The notes under the pieces: generated by a model | Seen by the model: the letters and a program-made list of their open reading frames with translations, nothing else | The model's database searches: none | Told to the model about the DNA's origin: nothing | Assembly: GCF_000331105.1 (NCBI RefSeq) | Contig: NC_020054.1 | Location: forward strand, 4,990,555 to 5,054,554 | Reading direction: 5' to 3' | DNA length: 64,000 nucleotides | From: Fibrella aestuarina BUZ 2 | GTDB taxonomy: Bacteria > Bacteroidota > Bacteroidia > Cytophagales > Spirosomataceae | Part shown: positions 1-7,156 of the stretch, one piece after another | How the letters are laid out: each line of letters begins with the position of its first letter | Numbering within the stretch: the stretch's first letter is position 1 | Translations under genes and position numbers: made by a program

Positions 1-733
1 CAAGTTCGCTTTTACGAACAAAATCAATTATTGTCTCTCCGGTATTTGAATTACAATTCTTCATTACACTTTCAACCAGATATTCAAATCCAAAGCTACC
101 TGTATTGAAGCTGGGGAAACTATTATATTCCTCTAAAATGCTGAACAACTCAATCCAGAAAGACTCCATATCCGCCAATACAACTGACTCATCAATTAAT
201 TTTACCAATGGTGTAATATCTGAGTTTGGCGGAGTAATTGATTCATCAAAATGTCTTCTGAATTTTTCTAACAATGTTTCTTTGCCGCCTTCGACTGTAA
301 TTTTATAAATATTGCTTTTAATAAAACTCCATAGAGCATCTACATGGTAATAATCAATGTTATTTGATTTGAAATGAGCACAATCGTTTCTTCTGTCTTT
401 CCAGTATCTGACTTGCTGCCGTATATCCTCGTTAATATTAAATATCGCAGCACTACTATTAACCAATTCTTCAAATACAGCTCTTTCCCAGTGTTCATCT
501 TTTCTTAAATCACTGATTATTTTATCCCAGCGGCTTTGCGGTACATATGGAAGATTAGGCTTTGTTGATTTGATAATTACCTCTTTAACAACCGTAAAAA
601 AACCAAGGTAACTGAACATCAGTGCAGCTCTATAAGCTCCATTTTTGTAGCAGATGAACGATTCACCGAATAACGACGAAACATTGTTACTGAAACGCTG
701 TTGTCCAGCCCATTCTTCAAAGAACAGTTTCAT
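1..733 (-). CDS. HEPN-like protein, 3' end outside window
   Basis: The frame is open for 244 codons from the ATG at 733 to the left edge. Residues 110-122 contain R115-N-D-C-A-H120, the Rx4H pattern of HEPN ribonuclease domains, preceded by a hydrophobic helix (about 33-52). HEPN proteins often act in RNA cleavage, toxin-antitoxin or phage-defence systems, so a defence or toxin role is an inference. The coding frame remains open upstream of this ATG to a TAA at about 812, and that stretch reads like protein (PLLRVFDNFPIQ). The gene may therefore be 5'-truncated at the tRNA boundary, or start at a TTG. It is clearly AT-richer than the genes to the right. Confidence 0.6.
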   Translation of the reverse strand, partial: MKLFFEEWAGQQRFSNNVSSLFGESFICYKNGAYRAALMFSYLGFFTVVKEVIIKSTKPNLPYVPQSRWDKIISDLRKDEHWERAVFEELVNSSAAIFNINEDIRQQVRYWKDRRNDCAHFKSNNIDYYHVDALWSFIKSNIYKITVEGGKETLLEKFRRHFDESITPPNSDITPLVKLIDESVVLADMESFWIELFSILEEYNSFPSFNTGSFGFEYLVESVMKNCNSNTGETIIDFVRKSEL

Positions 734-817
734 TGGTGTCTGATAGGAAGCGGTTTGAATCGGGAAATTATCAAAAACCCGAAGCAATGGCTCCCATGTG
801 CACCGTAATTAATTGAG

Positions 818-905
818 CGGAGGCAGCAGGGGTCGAACCTGCAAGGGTGTGATCCTCGGCGGTTTTCAAGACCGCTTCCGTCGCCGGCTATCGGATTGTA
901 CCTCC
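818..905 (-). tRNA. tRNA-Ser (TGA)
   Basis: An 88-nt class II cloverleaf. The acceptor GGAGGTA pairs with TGCCTCC, the anticodon loop is CTTGAAA (TGA), there is a long variable arm, and the T-loop is in GGTTCGACCCC. CCA is not encoded. It is the last gene of the six-tRNA block. Confidence 0.93.
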
Positions 906-914
906 AGTACTGGG

Positions 915-999
915 CAGAGGGACGGGGAGTCGAACCCCGAAGCCGGTTTCCCGACTACAGATTAGCAGTCTGCCGCCTTACCATTCGGCACACCCCTCT
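915..999 (-). tRNA. tRNA-Ser (GCT)
   Basis: An 85-nt class II cloverleaf. The acceptor AGAGGGG pairs with TCCCTCT (one G-T), the anticodon loop TGCTAAT gives GCT, and the variable arm is long. It lies 9 nt upstream of the other serine tRNA. Confidence 0.92.
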
Positions 1000-1002
1000 A
1001 TG

Positions 1003-1079
1003 TGGTGGATCCTCTGCGGCTCGAACGCAGGACCGGCTCATTATGAGTGAGCTGCTCTAACCAGCTGAGCTAAGAATCC
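1003..1079 (-). tRNA. tRNA-Met (CAT), elongator type or tRNA-Ile2
   Basis: The acceptor GGATTCT pairs with AGGATCC, the anticodon loop is CTCATAA (CAT), and the 3' CCA is encoded (included here). It lacks the initiator features (mismatched first pair, three G-C pairs in the anticodon stem). An Ile-CAT isoacceptor read after lysidine modification cannot be excluded by sequence. Confidence 0.9.
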
Positions 1080-1081
1080 AT

Positions 1082-1160
1082 TGGCGGTCTATACGGGATT
1101 CGAACCCGTGATCTTCGCCGTGACAGGGCGACGGGGACGGCCTGGCTCCCCTAATAGACC
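1082..1160 (-). tRNA. tRNA-Asp (GTC)
   Basis: The acceptor GGTCTAT pairs with ATAGACC, the anticodon loop CTGTCAC gives GTC, the T-arm is CGGGTTCGAATCCCG, and CCA is encoded. The D-arm is unusual: a GGGG/CCCC stem replaces the usual GCTC/GAGC type. Confidence 0.9.
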
Positions 1161-1172
1161 AATTGTATTTCG

Positions 1173-1246
1173 TGTGACCGGAGGGGCTCGAACCCCCGAC
1201 TCCCATATTAAAAGTATGGTACTCTAACCAACTGAGTTACGATCAC
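1173..1246 (-). tRNA. tRNA-Lys (TTT)
   Basis: The acceptor GTGATCG pairs with CGGTCAC, the anticodon loop is CTTTTAA (TTT), and the T-arm is GGGGGTTCGAGCCCC. The 74-nt gene has no encoded CCA. Confidence 0.93.
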
Positions 1247-1253
1247 GTGTACT

Positions 1254-1329
1254 TGGCGTGGGTTGCCGGGATCGAACCGGCGACGACCGAATTAACAGTT
1301 CGGTGCTCTACCAACTGAGCTAAACCCCC
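1254..1329 (-). tRNA. tRNA-Asn (GTT)
   Basis: The anticodon loop CTGTTAA gives GTT, the D-arm is a normal AGCTCAGTTGGTAGAGC, the T-arm is GCCGGTTCGATCCCGGC and CCA is encoded. The acceptor stem GGGGGTT/AACCCAC has a G-A mismatch at the second pair. It is the first gene of the six-tRNA block and starts 12 nt after a strong terminator hairpin. Confidence 0.9.
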
Positions 1330-1334
1330 GTAAA

Positions 1335-1371
1335 CAAAAAGCCCTCGGCCTGTAGCAGACCGAGGGCTTTT
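1335..1371. terminator. intrinsic terminator directly upstream of tRNA-Asn
   Basis: The stem GCCCTCGG/CCGAGGGC (1341-1367) is flanked by AAAAA on the left and TTTT on the right, so it can end transcripts in both directions. Read leftwards, it stands between a promoter near 1500-1529 and tRNA-Asn. A leader segment (1409-1416) is complementary to 1355-1362 inside this hairpin. Confidence 0.85.
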
Positions 1372-1493
1372 CTTAATGGTTTATCTTAATGTTAACCCAA
1401 AGCGAAGCCGGTCTGCCAGAGGCAGGTCTTATCCGAACTATTCTTTGAATTAACTATGAAGTGCATGACGTATCCGGCCTAATGCCGGGGTTT
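1340..1493 (-). ncRNA. candidate leader RNA or sRNA ahead of the six-tRNA block
   Basis: This is the transcript predicted between the promoter at 1500-1529 and the terminator at 1341-1367. It carries a CTGCC/GGCAG hairpin (about 1412-1425) and an 8-base segment complementary to part of the terminator, as expected for an attenuator. It could equally be a free small RNA. No known Rfam-type family was recognised. Confidence 0.35.
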
Positions 1494-1499
1494 GTGTGA

Positions 1500-1529
1500 C
1501 AAAAGTAGTACAATGTCCTGCGATCACAA
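1500..1529 (-). promoter_or_regulatory. Bacteroidota-type promoter, tRNA leader 1
   Basis: On the minus strand, TTG (1529-1527) is followed after 19 nt by TACTTTTG (1507-1500), an exact match to the -33 TTG / -7 TAnnTTTG consensus. The TTG lies in the loop of a TCCTGC/GCAGGA hairpin (1516-1541). Confidence 0.65.
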
Positions 1530-1552
1530 GCGATAGCAGGATTTTTTTCTAG

Positions 1553-1625
1553 TGGAACCGACTGGATTCGAACCAGCATATCCAGATTTTCAGTCTGGCG
1601 CCTTGACCAACTCGGCCACAGTTCC
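1553..1625 (-). tRNA. tRNA-Phe (GAA)
   Basis: A 73-nt cloverleaf. The acceptor GGAACTG pairs with CGGTTCC, the anticodon loop CTGAAAA gives GAA, and the T-arm is CTGGTTCGAATCCAG. The D-arm (GGCCGAGTTGGTCAAGGC) resembles Leu/Ser-type arms, unusual for Phe and consistent with an element-borne tRNA. Confidence 0.9.
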
Positions 1626-1629
1626 GTTG

Positions 1630-1706
1630 AGTCCGGTACCTGATTCGAACAGGTGATTGGATCGCTTTGCAGGCGAGTGCGTTGGACCAGGCTCCGCCAA
1701 CCGGAC
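1630..1706 (-). tRNA. tRNA-Cys (GCA)
   Basis: The acceptor GTCCGGT pairs with ACCGGAC, the anticodon loop CTGCAAA gives GCA, and the T-arm is CCTGTTCGAATCAGG. Only four clean pairs are seen in the anticodon stem (TCGC/GCGA). Confidence 0.9.
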
Positions 1707-1713
1707 AACTTTA

Positions 1714-1799
1714 TGGTGAGGGTGACAGGATACGAGCCTGCTCAGCATGATGCAACGGTTTTACAGACCGCCCCGACTCTCCCACTTCGGCGCACCCCC
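1714..1799 (-). tRNA. tRNA-Tyr (GTA)
   Basis: A class II cloverleaf. The acceptor GGGGGTG pairs with CACCCTC (one G-T), the anticodon loop CTGTAAA gives GTA, and there is a long variable arm. CCA is encoded and included. Confidence 0.9.
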
Positions 1800-1812
1800 A
1801 TGTATGTTTTTG

Positions 1813-1883
1813 CACGCCCTGAGAGATTCGAACTCCCGTCGTCGGTTTTGGAGACCGGTATCCTACCACTGGACGAAGGACGC
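1813..1883 (-). tRNA. tRNA-Trp (CCA)
   Basis: A 71-nt cloverleaf. The acceptor GCGTCCT pairs with AGGGCGT (G-T first pair) and the anticodon loop CTCCAAA gives CCA. The D-arm TCGTCCAGTGGTAGGATA looks like that of a tRNA-Glu, another sign that this array is not the ordinary chromosomal set. It starts about 14 nt after a terminator hairpin. Confidence 0.9.
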
Positions 1884-1893
1884 GTATGGGCAC

Positions 1894-1927
1894 AAAAAAA
1901 GCCCGCCTGTAAGAACAAGCGGGCTTT
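1894..1927. terminator. intrinsic terminator directly upstream of tRNA-Trp
   Basis: The stem GCCCGC/GCGGGC (1901-1924) has an A7 run to the left, which is a T7 run on the minus strand, and TTT on the right. Read leftwards it stands between a promoter near 2026-2056 and tRNA-Trp. GCCTGTA at 1905-1911 is complementary to TACAGGC at 1951-1957 in the leader. Confidence 0.85.
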
Positions 1928-2019
1928 CATGTACCAAAGTCTTTGAAACCTACAGGCACAGGTTGTCCGCTTGCTCGACTGAGCAATACGAACTAAACCA
2001 GAATTGGCCTTGCGTTTTC
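1897..2019 (-). ncRNA. candidate leader RNA or sRNA ahead of the four-tRNA block
   Basis: This is the predicted transcript from the promoter at 2026-2056 to the terminator upstream of tRNA-Trp. It contains an AACCT/AGGTT hairpin whose segment 1951-1957 can pair with the terminator instead, the same layout as the leader at 1340-1493. Function unknown. Confidence 0.35.
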
Positions 2020-2025
2020 ATATGG

Positions 2026-2056
2026 CAAAAGTAGAGAGAGTTTTCAGCATCCCCAA
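2026..2056 (-). promoter_or_regulatory. Bacteroidota-type promoter, tRNA leader 2
   Basis: Minus-strand TTG (2056-2054), 20 nt spacer, TACTTTTG (2033-2026). The -7 octamer is identical to that of the promoter at 1500-1529. Confidence 0.6.
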
Positions 2057-2070
2057 TAGCTGATAAATTT

Positions 2071-2478
2071 TTATTCGGGCGAGTCTGGGCTAGGCGCAAT
2101 AGCGCTCATTTGGGCAAACAACTCTTCCCGTGCCAGATACAACGTCATCTGCATTGGTGACGAATTACCGTCGACAAAGGGACTCCTGGTCGACGATAGA
2201 AACGGCAAGTTGGCCACTACGTATGTACCTGAATCCTCAGGTTTCTCCCGGCATTCGATCTGGAAAACAGCTCCGTATTCGAACCGGCCCCCAAAGGCAT
2301 AATCCATCTCGACCCAGTGAGGCGGCATCAATTCTCGATACGTTTGCCGGTCGGCGGTTTCGTAGACCATCGTCAATAAGCGCACTTCGGGTTTGAGCAT
2401 TCGCGCGTTGCTTTCCATCCTGCTTTCGTGAATTCGACTATTACAACTAAAACATAAATTTACTTTTTTTACTTTCAA
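2071..2478 (-). CDS. hypothetical protein (135 aa)
   Basis: Not recognised. It begins with a basic stretch MKVKKVNLCFSCNS carrying two cysteines (CFSC), followed by a soluble region with many aromatic and acidic residues. No signal peptide or membrane segment is visible. It is divergent from umuD with about 40 nt between the starts, so the two could share a control region. The spacing to the tRNA leader promoter on its 3' side is short. It may be a small element-specific protein. Confidence 0.5.
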   Translation of the reverse strand: MKVKKVNLCFSCNSRIHESRMESNARMLKPEVRLLTMVYETADRQTYRELMPPHWVEMDYAFGGRFEYGAVFQIECREKPEDSGTYVVANLPFLSSTRSPFVDGNSSPMQMTLYLAREELFAQMSAIAPSPDSPE

Positions 2479-2520
2479 TAGTCAATATTTGTAACATAAC
2501 GCTACCAACTCCATTCCTAT

Positions 2521-2967
2521 ATGCATTCACTCCCGTTGGCTCATACGCTCGTCTACATTCGTTTAGTCCCCCGAAATCGATTACGAATTCCTTTCTTCGG
2601 CTCGCTGGTCAAAGCTGGCTTTCCCTCCCCCGCGTCAGATTATATCGAGCGGGTGTGTGATCTGAACGACCTCTGCATTCACAACGCCGAGGCTACGTAC
2701 TTCGTGAGGGTGGATGGGGACAGTATGATTGACGAACACATCATGCCGGGCGACATCATGGTAGTCGATTGTTCATTAGAGACAGTGAACGGCCGGATCG
2801 TCGTCGCTTGGTACAACGGCGCGCATACTGTCAAACGGCTTCGTACCGCGCCGCCACTGATCGTATTGGAACCTGCGAATGAGAAGTATGAGCCTATCTA
2901 TATTCAACCTGGCGACGATTTCAAGCTGTTTGGCGTCGTTACGTTCGTCATTCACAAAACAACCTAA
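2521..2967 (+). CDS. umuD: UmuD-like S24 protease, DNA polymerase V subunit
   Basis: A LexA/UmuD-type S24 peptidase of 148 aa. The self-cleavage site A32-G33 lies in VKAGFPSP, the catalytic Ser68 in VDGDSM and the catalytic Lys105 in HTVKRL. There is no HTH domain, which separates it from LexA. After RecA-stimulated self-cleavage the product joins UmuC in an error-prone polymerase used in the SOS response. The umuC start lies 2 nt after its stop, so the two form a unit. umuDC pairs are often carried on Bacteroidota mobile elements. Confidence 0.92.
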   Translation: MHSLPLAHTLVYIRLVPRNRLRIPFFGSLVKAGFPSPASDYIERVCDLNDLCIHNAEATYFVRVDGDSMIDEHIMPGDIMVVDCSLETVNGRIVVAWYNGAHTVKRLRTAPPLIVLEPANEKYEPIYIQPGDDFKLFGVVTFVIHKTT

Positions 2968-2969
2968 CC

Positions 2970-4256
2970 ATGCTGTCACTTGTGGATTGCAACAACTATT
3001 ACGCGAGTTGCGAGCGGGCGTTTAACCCGGCCCTGGATCATCAACCCGTTGGCGTGCTGTCAAACAATGATGGCTGTCTCATCGCCCGGTCCAATGAATT
3101 AAAAGCGCTGGGCGTGAAAATAGGGACGCCTCACTTCCAGCTGAAGGAGCTGATCGACGCGCATAACGTTAAAATCTTCAGCAGTAATTACACGCTGTAC
3201 GGCGACATGTCGGCGCGCGTAATGGCCACGCTGGGTCGGTTTGTCGAGAATGTCGAAGTGTATTCGATCGACGAAGCGTTCATGGATCTGGCCGGCTACG
3301 AATCGGCTTATCCTGATCTAATCAGCTTCGCTCAGCAGGTACGTTCGACGGTATTGCAATGGACGCGCATACCCGTTTCGGTTGGATTAGCGCCCACGAA
3401 AACACTTTGTAAAGTGGCTAACTGGTACGCTAAACGTCAGGCTGAACATAATGGCGTATTGCTACTCGATAGCCCGGCGCAAATCACCGCTACACTAGAT
3501 GACTTCGCCATTGATGATTTATGGGGCATCGGCTGGCGGTACGCGGGGATGCTGAAACGAAACGGCATCCGCACGGCGGCACAACTGGCTGCGCTCCCGG
3601 ATGACTGGATCAACGCGAAGTTGACCGTGAATGGGCTCCGCCTGGCTTACGAACTGCGGGGTACGCCCTGTAAATTACTGGAGGTGGAAGCACCCGCGAA
3701 AAAGGCGATCTGCACAGCCCCCAGTTTCGGACGGGGCGTACCTGATCTGGACACGATCAGCCAGGCACTAACGACACATCTGGGGCGGGCAGCCGAAAAG
3801 CTACGGAGGCAGGATTCGTGTGCTTCATCGTTCACGGTCTTTCTGCACACGAACCGGCACAAGCGATCCCCTAACCCTAACGGTGAACTGGCTAAGCAGT
3901 ATTATGGGGCGCAGTCAGTGGATCTCCCTCATCCGACGGCCAGCACAATGGAGTTGGTTGGTTACGCCTTGGCGGCGTTGAAAAAGGTATTCCGGTTTGG
4001 CTACGAATACCAGAAAGTGGGTATCATGTTGACGGGCCTGGTCCCTGCGGAACACTGCCAGACCGACTTATTCCGCAACGTACCTGATGGGCGCATGGCT
4101 AAACTATCGGCTACGGTCGATAAGCTCAATCAGCGCCATGGCCGCGACCGGGTCAGACTGGCGGCCGCTGGGTATGATCCGTCATGGCATCACAAACGGC
4201 AGTGGATGTCGCCGCTTTACACAACGAATTGGAAGGACATTTTGGGAGCGAAGTAA
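2970..4256 (+). CDS. umuC: UmuC-like Y-family DNA polymerase
   Basis: The catalytic subunit of DNA polymerase V, 428 aa, the usual length. It begins with LVDCNNYYASCE, which contains the first metal-binding aspartate (D6), and has YSIDEAFMDL with D101/E102. The polymerase domain is followed by a helix-hairpin-helix stretch (IDDLWGIGWRYAGMLKRNGI) and a little-finger region. It copies past DNA lesions at the cost of mutations. It is co-transcribed with umuD and ends convergent to the minus-strand DUF2806 gene. Confidence 0.95.
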   Translation: MLSLVDCNNYYASCERAFNPALDHQPVGVLSNNDGCLIARSNELKALGVKIGTPHFQLKELIDAHNVKIFSSNYTLYGDMSARVMATLGRFVENVEVYSIDEAFMDLAGYESAYPDLISFAQQVRSTVLQWTRIPVSVGLAPTKTLCKVANWYAKRQAEHNGVLLLDSPAQITATLDDFAIDDLWGIGWRYAGMLKRNGIRTAAQLAALPDDWINAKLTVNGLRLAYELRGTPCKLLEVEAPAKKAICTAPSFGRGVPDLDTISQALTTHLGRAAEKLRRQDSCASSFTVFLHTNRHKRSPNPNGELAKQYYGAQSVDLPHPTASTMELVGYALAALKKVFRFGYEYQKVGIMLTGLVPAEHCQTDLFRNVPDGRMAKLSATVDKLNQRHGRDRVRLAAAGYDPSWHHKRQWMSPLYTTNWKDILGAK

Positions 4257-4302
4257 TAAGATTGATAATCTTCCACTTAATAAAACTTAGTTTTATCAAA
4301 CA

Positions 4303-5187
4303 TCAACCTAAGACTGATAAGTCGAATAAAGTGGTGACTAAATATCCTTTACTCGCTCTTTCTTCAACCCAGGCGTCTAAGTAAGCCTGATTCAATTCTA
4401 CATTAATAATTGCGCAAAGTTCTTCTCCAGCTTTAGTAAAAGCGTGATTTATAAATTGTATTGCTTGCAGTGATGAACCATTTGTACGAGTAATAGTACA
4501 AGCTTTATTACCTAAAGGAATAAGAACGCCCTCGAAAGTACCATTTGGGCCTATAGTATCAGACCTCTGGTCAAATTGAACTGTAGTTTCACTACTATGA
4601 ACTAACTTCAATTCTCCAAGTAGCATAATATCTGAGTAATTGATACCAAATCGCGAAAGGTCCCTGTTGTTCATTTGATAAACAAACCTATGCTGAGTTG
4701 CCAAGGCACACATACGTTCAAAAACAATAGCCTCTTCTCTTGACATAGTGCTAAGCACATCTAATAATCGGATGCTTGCTGATTTTGGCTTAGCTATCTC
4801 AGTTGCAAGAATACGAGCCCATAAATCTTGCATATCTTTTTCTGACACATCTTGTACATGATTGAAGAATCGAGTACGCCAATCCGGACTTACAGGCTCT
4901 TCACTAACCGCTTCTGGCAAATAAGCATATGCCTTTTCAGCGACAGCTTCTATATTCTGTTGCCTTTTAACTTCTTGCTGAACAAGACGTTGTGCTGCTC
5001 TTTTGGCAATCTCATCATCTGCACCTGCCAGAATCAGTTTACGTCTAGCTTCAGCATTAGCTAGAACCTCCATCTTATAGGCCTCAGCGTCAGCTTCATT
5101 ACGAATAGCCCTAGGTTTGTAGAGTGTACCAATTCCATTTGAGACGACTTCTATAAACTTGTCGAACGGCACTAGCTTGATGTCCAT
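4303..5187 (-). CDS. DUF2806 domain protein
   Basis: 294 aa. The N-terminus (NGIGTLYKPRAIRNEADAEA) is followed by a charged helical region rich in Ala/Arg/Glu (about 35-85) and the signature DWRTRFFNHVQDVSEKDMQDLW...LLDVLSTMSREEA, typical of DUF2806. The function of the family is unknown. It is found sporadically, often on accessory islands. The DNA is AT-richer than umuC or the 12-26 kb run, so it may have been acquired separately. It leads into a short AT hairpin (4281-4297) shared with the end of umuC. Confidence 0.75.
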   Translation of the reverse strand: MDIKLVPFDKFIEVVSNGIGTLYKPRAIRNEADAEAYKMEVLANAEARRKLILAGADDEIAKRAAQRLVQQEVKRQQNIEAVAEKAYAYLPEAVSEEPVSPDWRTRFFNHVQDVSEKDMQDLWARILATEIAKPKSASIRLLDVLSTMSREEAIVFERMCALATQHRFVYQMNNRDLSRFGINYSDIMLLGELKLVHSSETTVQFDQRSDTIGPNGTFEGVLIPLGNKACTITRTNGSSLQAIQFINHAFTKAGEELCAIINVELNQAYLDAWVEERASKGYLVTTLFDLSVLG

Positions 5188-5199
5188 ATGATGAAATTA

Positions 5200-5655
5200 T
5201 TAAAGGATGGCTTTTAGTGTTTTGAATCGCTCTTCCAATGTCATTGGACCGTAATGGCTATTTGTTTCAGAAAATAGCTTGCCCACATTGGTAAGGAAGT
5301 CTTTGTCCGAGTCGTCACCATTGTGTAGAAAGAACAAGGCTACGATATCCGCTATCACGTGTAGTTTAATTTCTTGGATCTTATTCAAAGTAACGAACGG
5401 AATGTTCGCATCGCGTTGCCATAACACGCGGATTTCTTCGTAGAGATCACGCCAGGTCTTGATAAGATCTATGCCTTCAATTCGCGTAAAATCGTCTGAC
5501 ACTTTTTCCATAAGATCAATCCTGTCATCGATCTGAGACAGCAAATCGGAAACGTTCTTGAACTTGAAAAGTTGACATCCAAAGTTATTTGGCGATACAG
5601 GGTCGTCGCCTTTGGGAGTTGATTGGCTACTCATCGTATCTTTTATGGGCAACAA
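5200..5655 (-). CDS. hypothetical protein (151 aa)
   Basis: Not recognised. It is an acidic, helical, probably cytosolic protein with a run predicted to form amphipathic helices (LLSQIDDRIDLMEKVSDDF). The first seven residues may be untranslated leader, since a second Met begins MSSQSTPKGD. It is 12 nt upstream of the DUF2806 gene and may share its transcript. No cysteines in metal-binding patterns, no signal peptide. Confidence 0.55.
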   Translation of the reverse strand: MLPIKDTMSSQSTPKGDDPVSPNNFGCQLFKFKNVSDLLSQIDDRIDLMEKVSDDFTRIEGIDLIKTWRDLYEEIRVLWQRDANIPFVTLNKIQEIKLHVIADIVALFFLHNGDDSDKDFLTNVGKLFSETNSHYGPMTLEERFKTLKAIL

Positions 5656-5661
5656 TAATAT

Positions 5662-5919
5662 TTAACTGACCGTCGTCTCGAACTCAAAATAGATACATTC
5701 TTCAGTTTCCTTCTGGAAACGAAAGATCACGTCGCCATCTCGTAGTAGGGGTTTGCATTTGTAGGGGATTAGCACCACGTCTTCACGATCACCGCCCTCA
5801 TCGATATATTCTTGCAGGGCGTCAACGACTTCACCCGTATTCCGGTACGTATCATTCTGATCCGTGCCCATCGTCTGTTTCAGGTGCGTATAATTGGAAA
5901 CAAAAACGGTTTTTAGCAT
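5662..5919 (-). CDS. hypothetical protein (85 aa)
   Basis: A small acidic protein, not recognised. The central part has a helix (VVDALQEYIDEGG) and then strands (VVLIPYKCKPLL, GDVIFRFQK), suggesting a compact alpha/beta fold. It lies 6 nt before the next gene in the same direction, so the two are probably co-transcribed. Confidence 0.5.
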   Translation of the reverse strand: MLKTVFVSNYTHLKQTMGTDQNDTYRNTGEVVDALQEYIDEGGDREDVVLIPYKCKPLLRDGDVIFRFQKETEECIYFEFETTVS

Positions 5920-6018
5920 ACTGGTTTTAGATTTAAAAGAGTGTTATGTTCTGCTTATAAGGACAGCCAGCGCAGACTGATCAGGGCGCCAATAACTAGT
6001 ACATCTGAATCACAGCTC

Positions 6019-6606
6019 TTACGGAATCACGCCTAAGGCCCTTCCCAAGTTTATAACAAAGCTACTGATCGAGGCAATCTTCGACCCAGAGTCAAGTAAT
6101 TGTTTGATAGCTGTTTTAGGAATCCGGCCGGTCTCAATGCCTGCCTGCACGTCGTCTACGCAATCGACTATATCCTGCCGTTGTGAATCTGTTACTATGG
6201 GATCATTACTGACCGCCTTTCTAATATTTTCCAGCAGTTGCTTGGTTGCACTTTCCGCCTGCTGACTGATCGTGGTATTTGTGGAGCCAATCACAATGTT
6301 GGCATTTGTGCTGTGACTGATTTGGTAGTTAGTGTTGTGATTGACGATTGGGGTTCCTTTCTGGGCGAACGATGTTCCTTCAACAAATTCAATACCCTGA
6401 CTTTTTAGCCTCACTGGCTGATAAGAACCGAATTGTTGTTCTCTGACGATGAGGTTTTCTTCTATTAATCTGTCAATTAATGTTTGTGCCTCATCAGTAT
6501 CTATCGAAATTCCTTGAGTGTCAAATAAGTCGACAGGATTACCATGCCGCCCAGGCTGCTCGTAGAGCAACCGGAGCAACAGATCGAGTTGTTCGGATTG
6601 TTTCAT
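6019..6606 (-). CDS. winged-helix protein with Asn/Thr-rich middle segment
   Basis: 195 aa, no family recognised. Residues 1-75 look like a winged helix (LDLLLRLLYEQPG ... AQTLIDRLIEENLIVREQQFG). Residues 88-113 are unusually rich in Asn, Ser, Thr and Ile (STNANIVIGSTNTTISQ), reminiscent of short beta-repeat linkers in some bacterial signalling proteins. The C-terminal third is helical and ends in a hydrophobic helix (IASISSFVINLGRALGVI) that might touch a membrane. Divergent from the nuclease-like gene at 6704. A sensor or defence accessory is possible but not shown. Confidence 0.45.
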   Translation of the reverse strand: MKQSEQLDLLLRLLYEQPGRHGNPVDLFDTQGISIDTDEAQTLIDRLIEENLIVREQQFGSYQPVRLKSQGIEFVEGTSFAQKGTPIVNHNTNYQISHSTNANIVIGSTNTTISQQAESATKQLLENIRKAVSNDPIVTDSQRQDIVDCVDDVQAGIETGRIPKTAIKQLLDSGSKIASISSFVINLGRALGVIP

Positions 6607-6703
6607 TTAGTCAATTAGATTTGACCGTGATATTAACTCAAAAGTGATAATCATATAGTTAACGTAAGCAACTTTTCGACGATTTTGCCTACAAACGGTA
6701 GAC

Positions 6704-7153
6704 ATGGATAAACTCTCGGCTGGACTGACCGGTATAGCAGGTGAATATTTTGTGGCCGCGGAGTTGTCGCGGCGCGGCTGGATGGCCTCGATCACGCTAC
6801 GAAATAACGATAGCATCGACATTCACGCCTCCAGCCTAGTCAATGAAAGATTGTTATCTATTCAAGTAAAGACGACGCAGGTTAAAGCCCGGAGGTGGCC
6901 GCTTAACGTCAAGGCTGAGCAGCGGTATTCCGACAATCACTTCTACGTCTTCGTGCACTTAAAGGAGTTAGTCCAGCGACCCGATTATTTCATCGTTCCG
7001 AGTGAAGTGGTGGCCAGAACAGTGCGGGAAACACATCAGCTTTGGCTTGATACACTAGGCCGGAAGGGACAGGCGCACAACGACTCAGCTATGCGGGTAT
7101 TTACCGATATGGACGGCATATTTCTGGAACGCTGGGACTTGCTCGATCTATAA
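6704..7153 (+). CDS. PD-(D/E)XK nuclease-like protein
   Basis: 149 aa. The arrangement AGEYFVAAEL (E14/E20), DSIDI (D39) and SIQVKTT (Q54-x-K56) matches the catalytic core of PD-(D/E)XK nucleases of the Holliday-junction-resolvase or DUF4365 type. Such proteins cut DNA or act in recombination and defence. It is the only plus-strand gene between umuC and 24 kb, and ends 3 nt from the convergent gene at 7157-7450. The core is intact, so activity is plausible; the substrate is unknown. Confidence 0.7.
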   Translation: MDKLSAGLTGIAGEYFVAAELSRRGWMASITLRNNDSIDIHASSLVNERLLSIQVKTTQVKARRWPLNVKAEQRYSDNHFYVFVHLKELVQRPDYFIVPSEVVARTVRETHQLWLDTLGRKGQAHNDSAMRVFTDMDGIFLERWDLLDL

Positions 7154-7156
7154 CAC

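Noticed and set aside
1515..1541. TCCTGC/GCAGGA hairpin followed by T7 as a terminator
   Set aside because: It would work only rightwards, where no gene is transcribed; on the minus strand it precedes nothing T-rich. It overlaps the leader promoter and is mentioned there only.
1454..2034. Several short reading frames (60-97 codons) on both strands across the tRNA block
   Set aside because: They run through clear tRNA cloverleaves and terminators and have no protein-like features.
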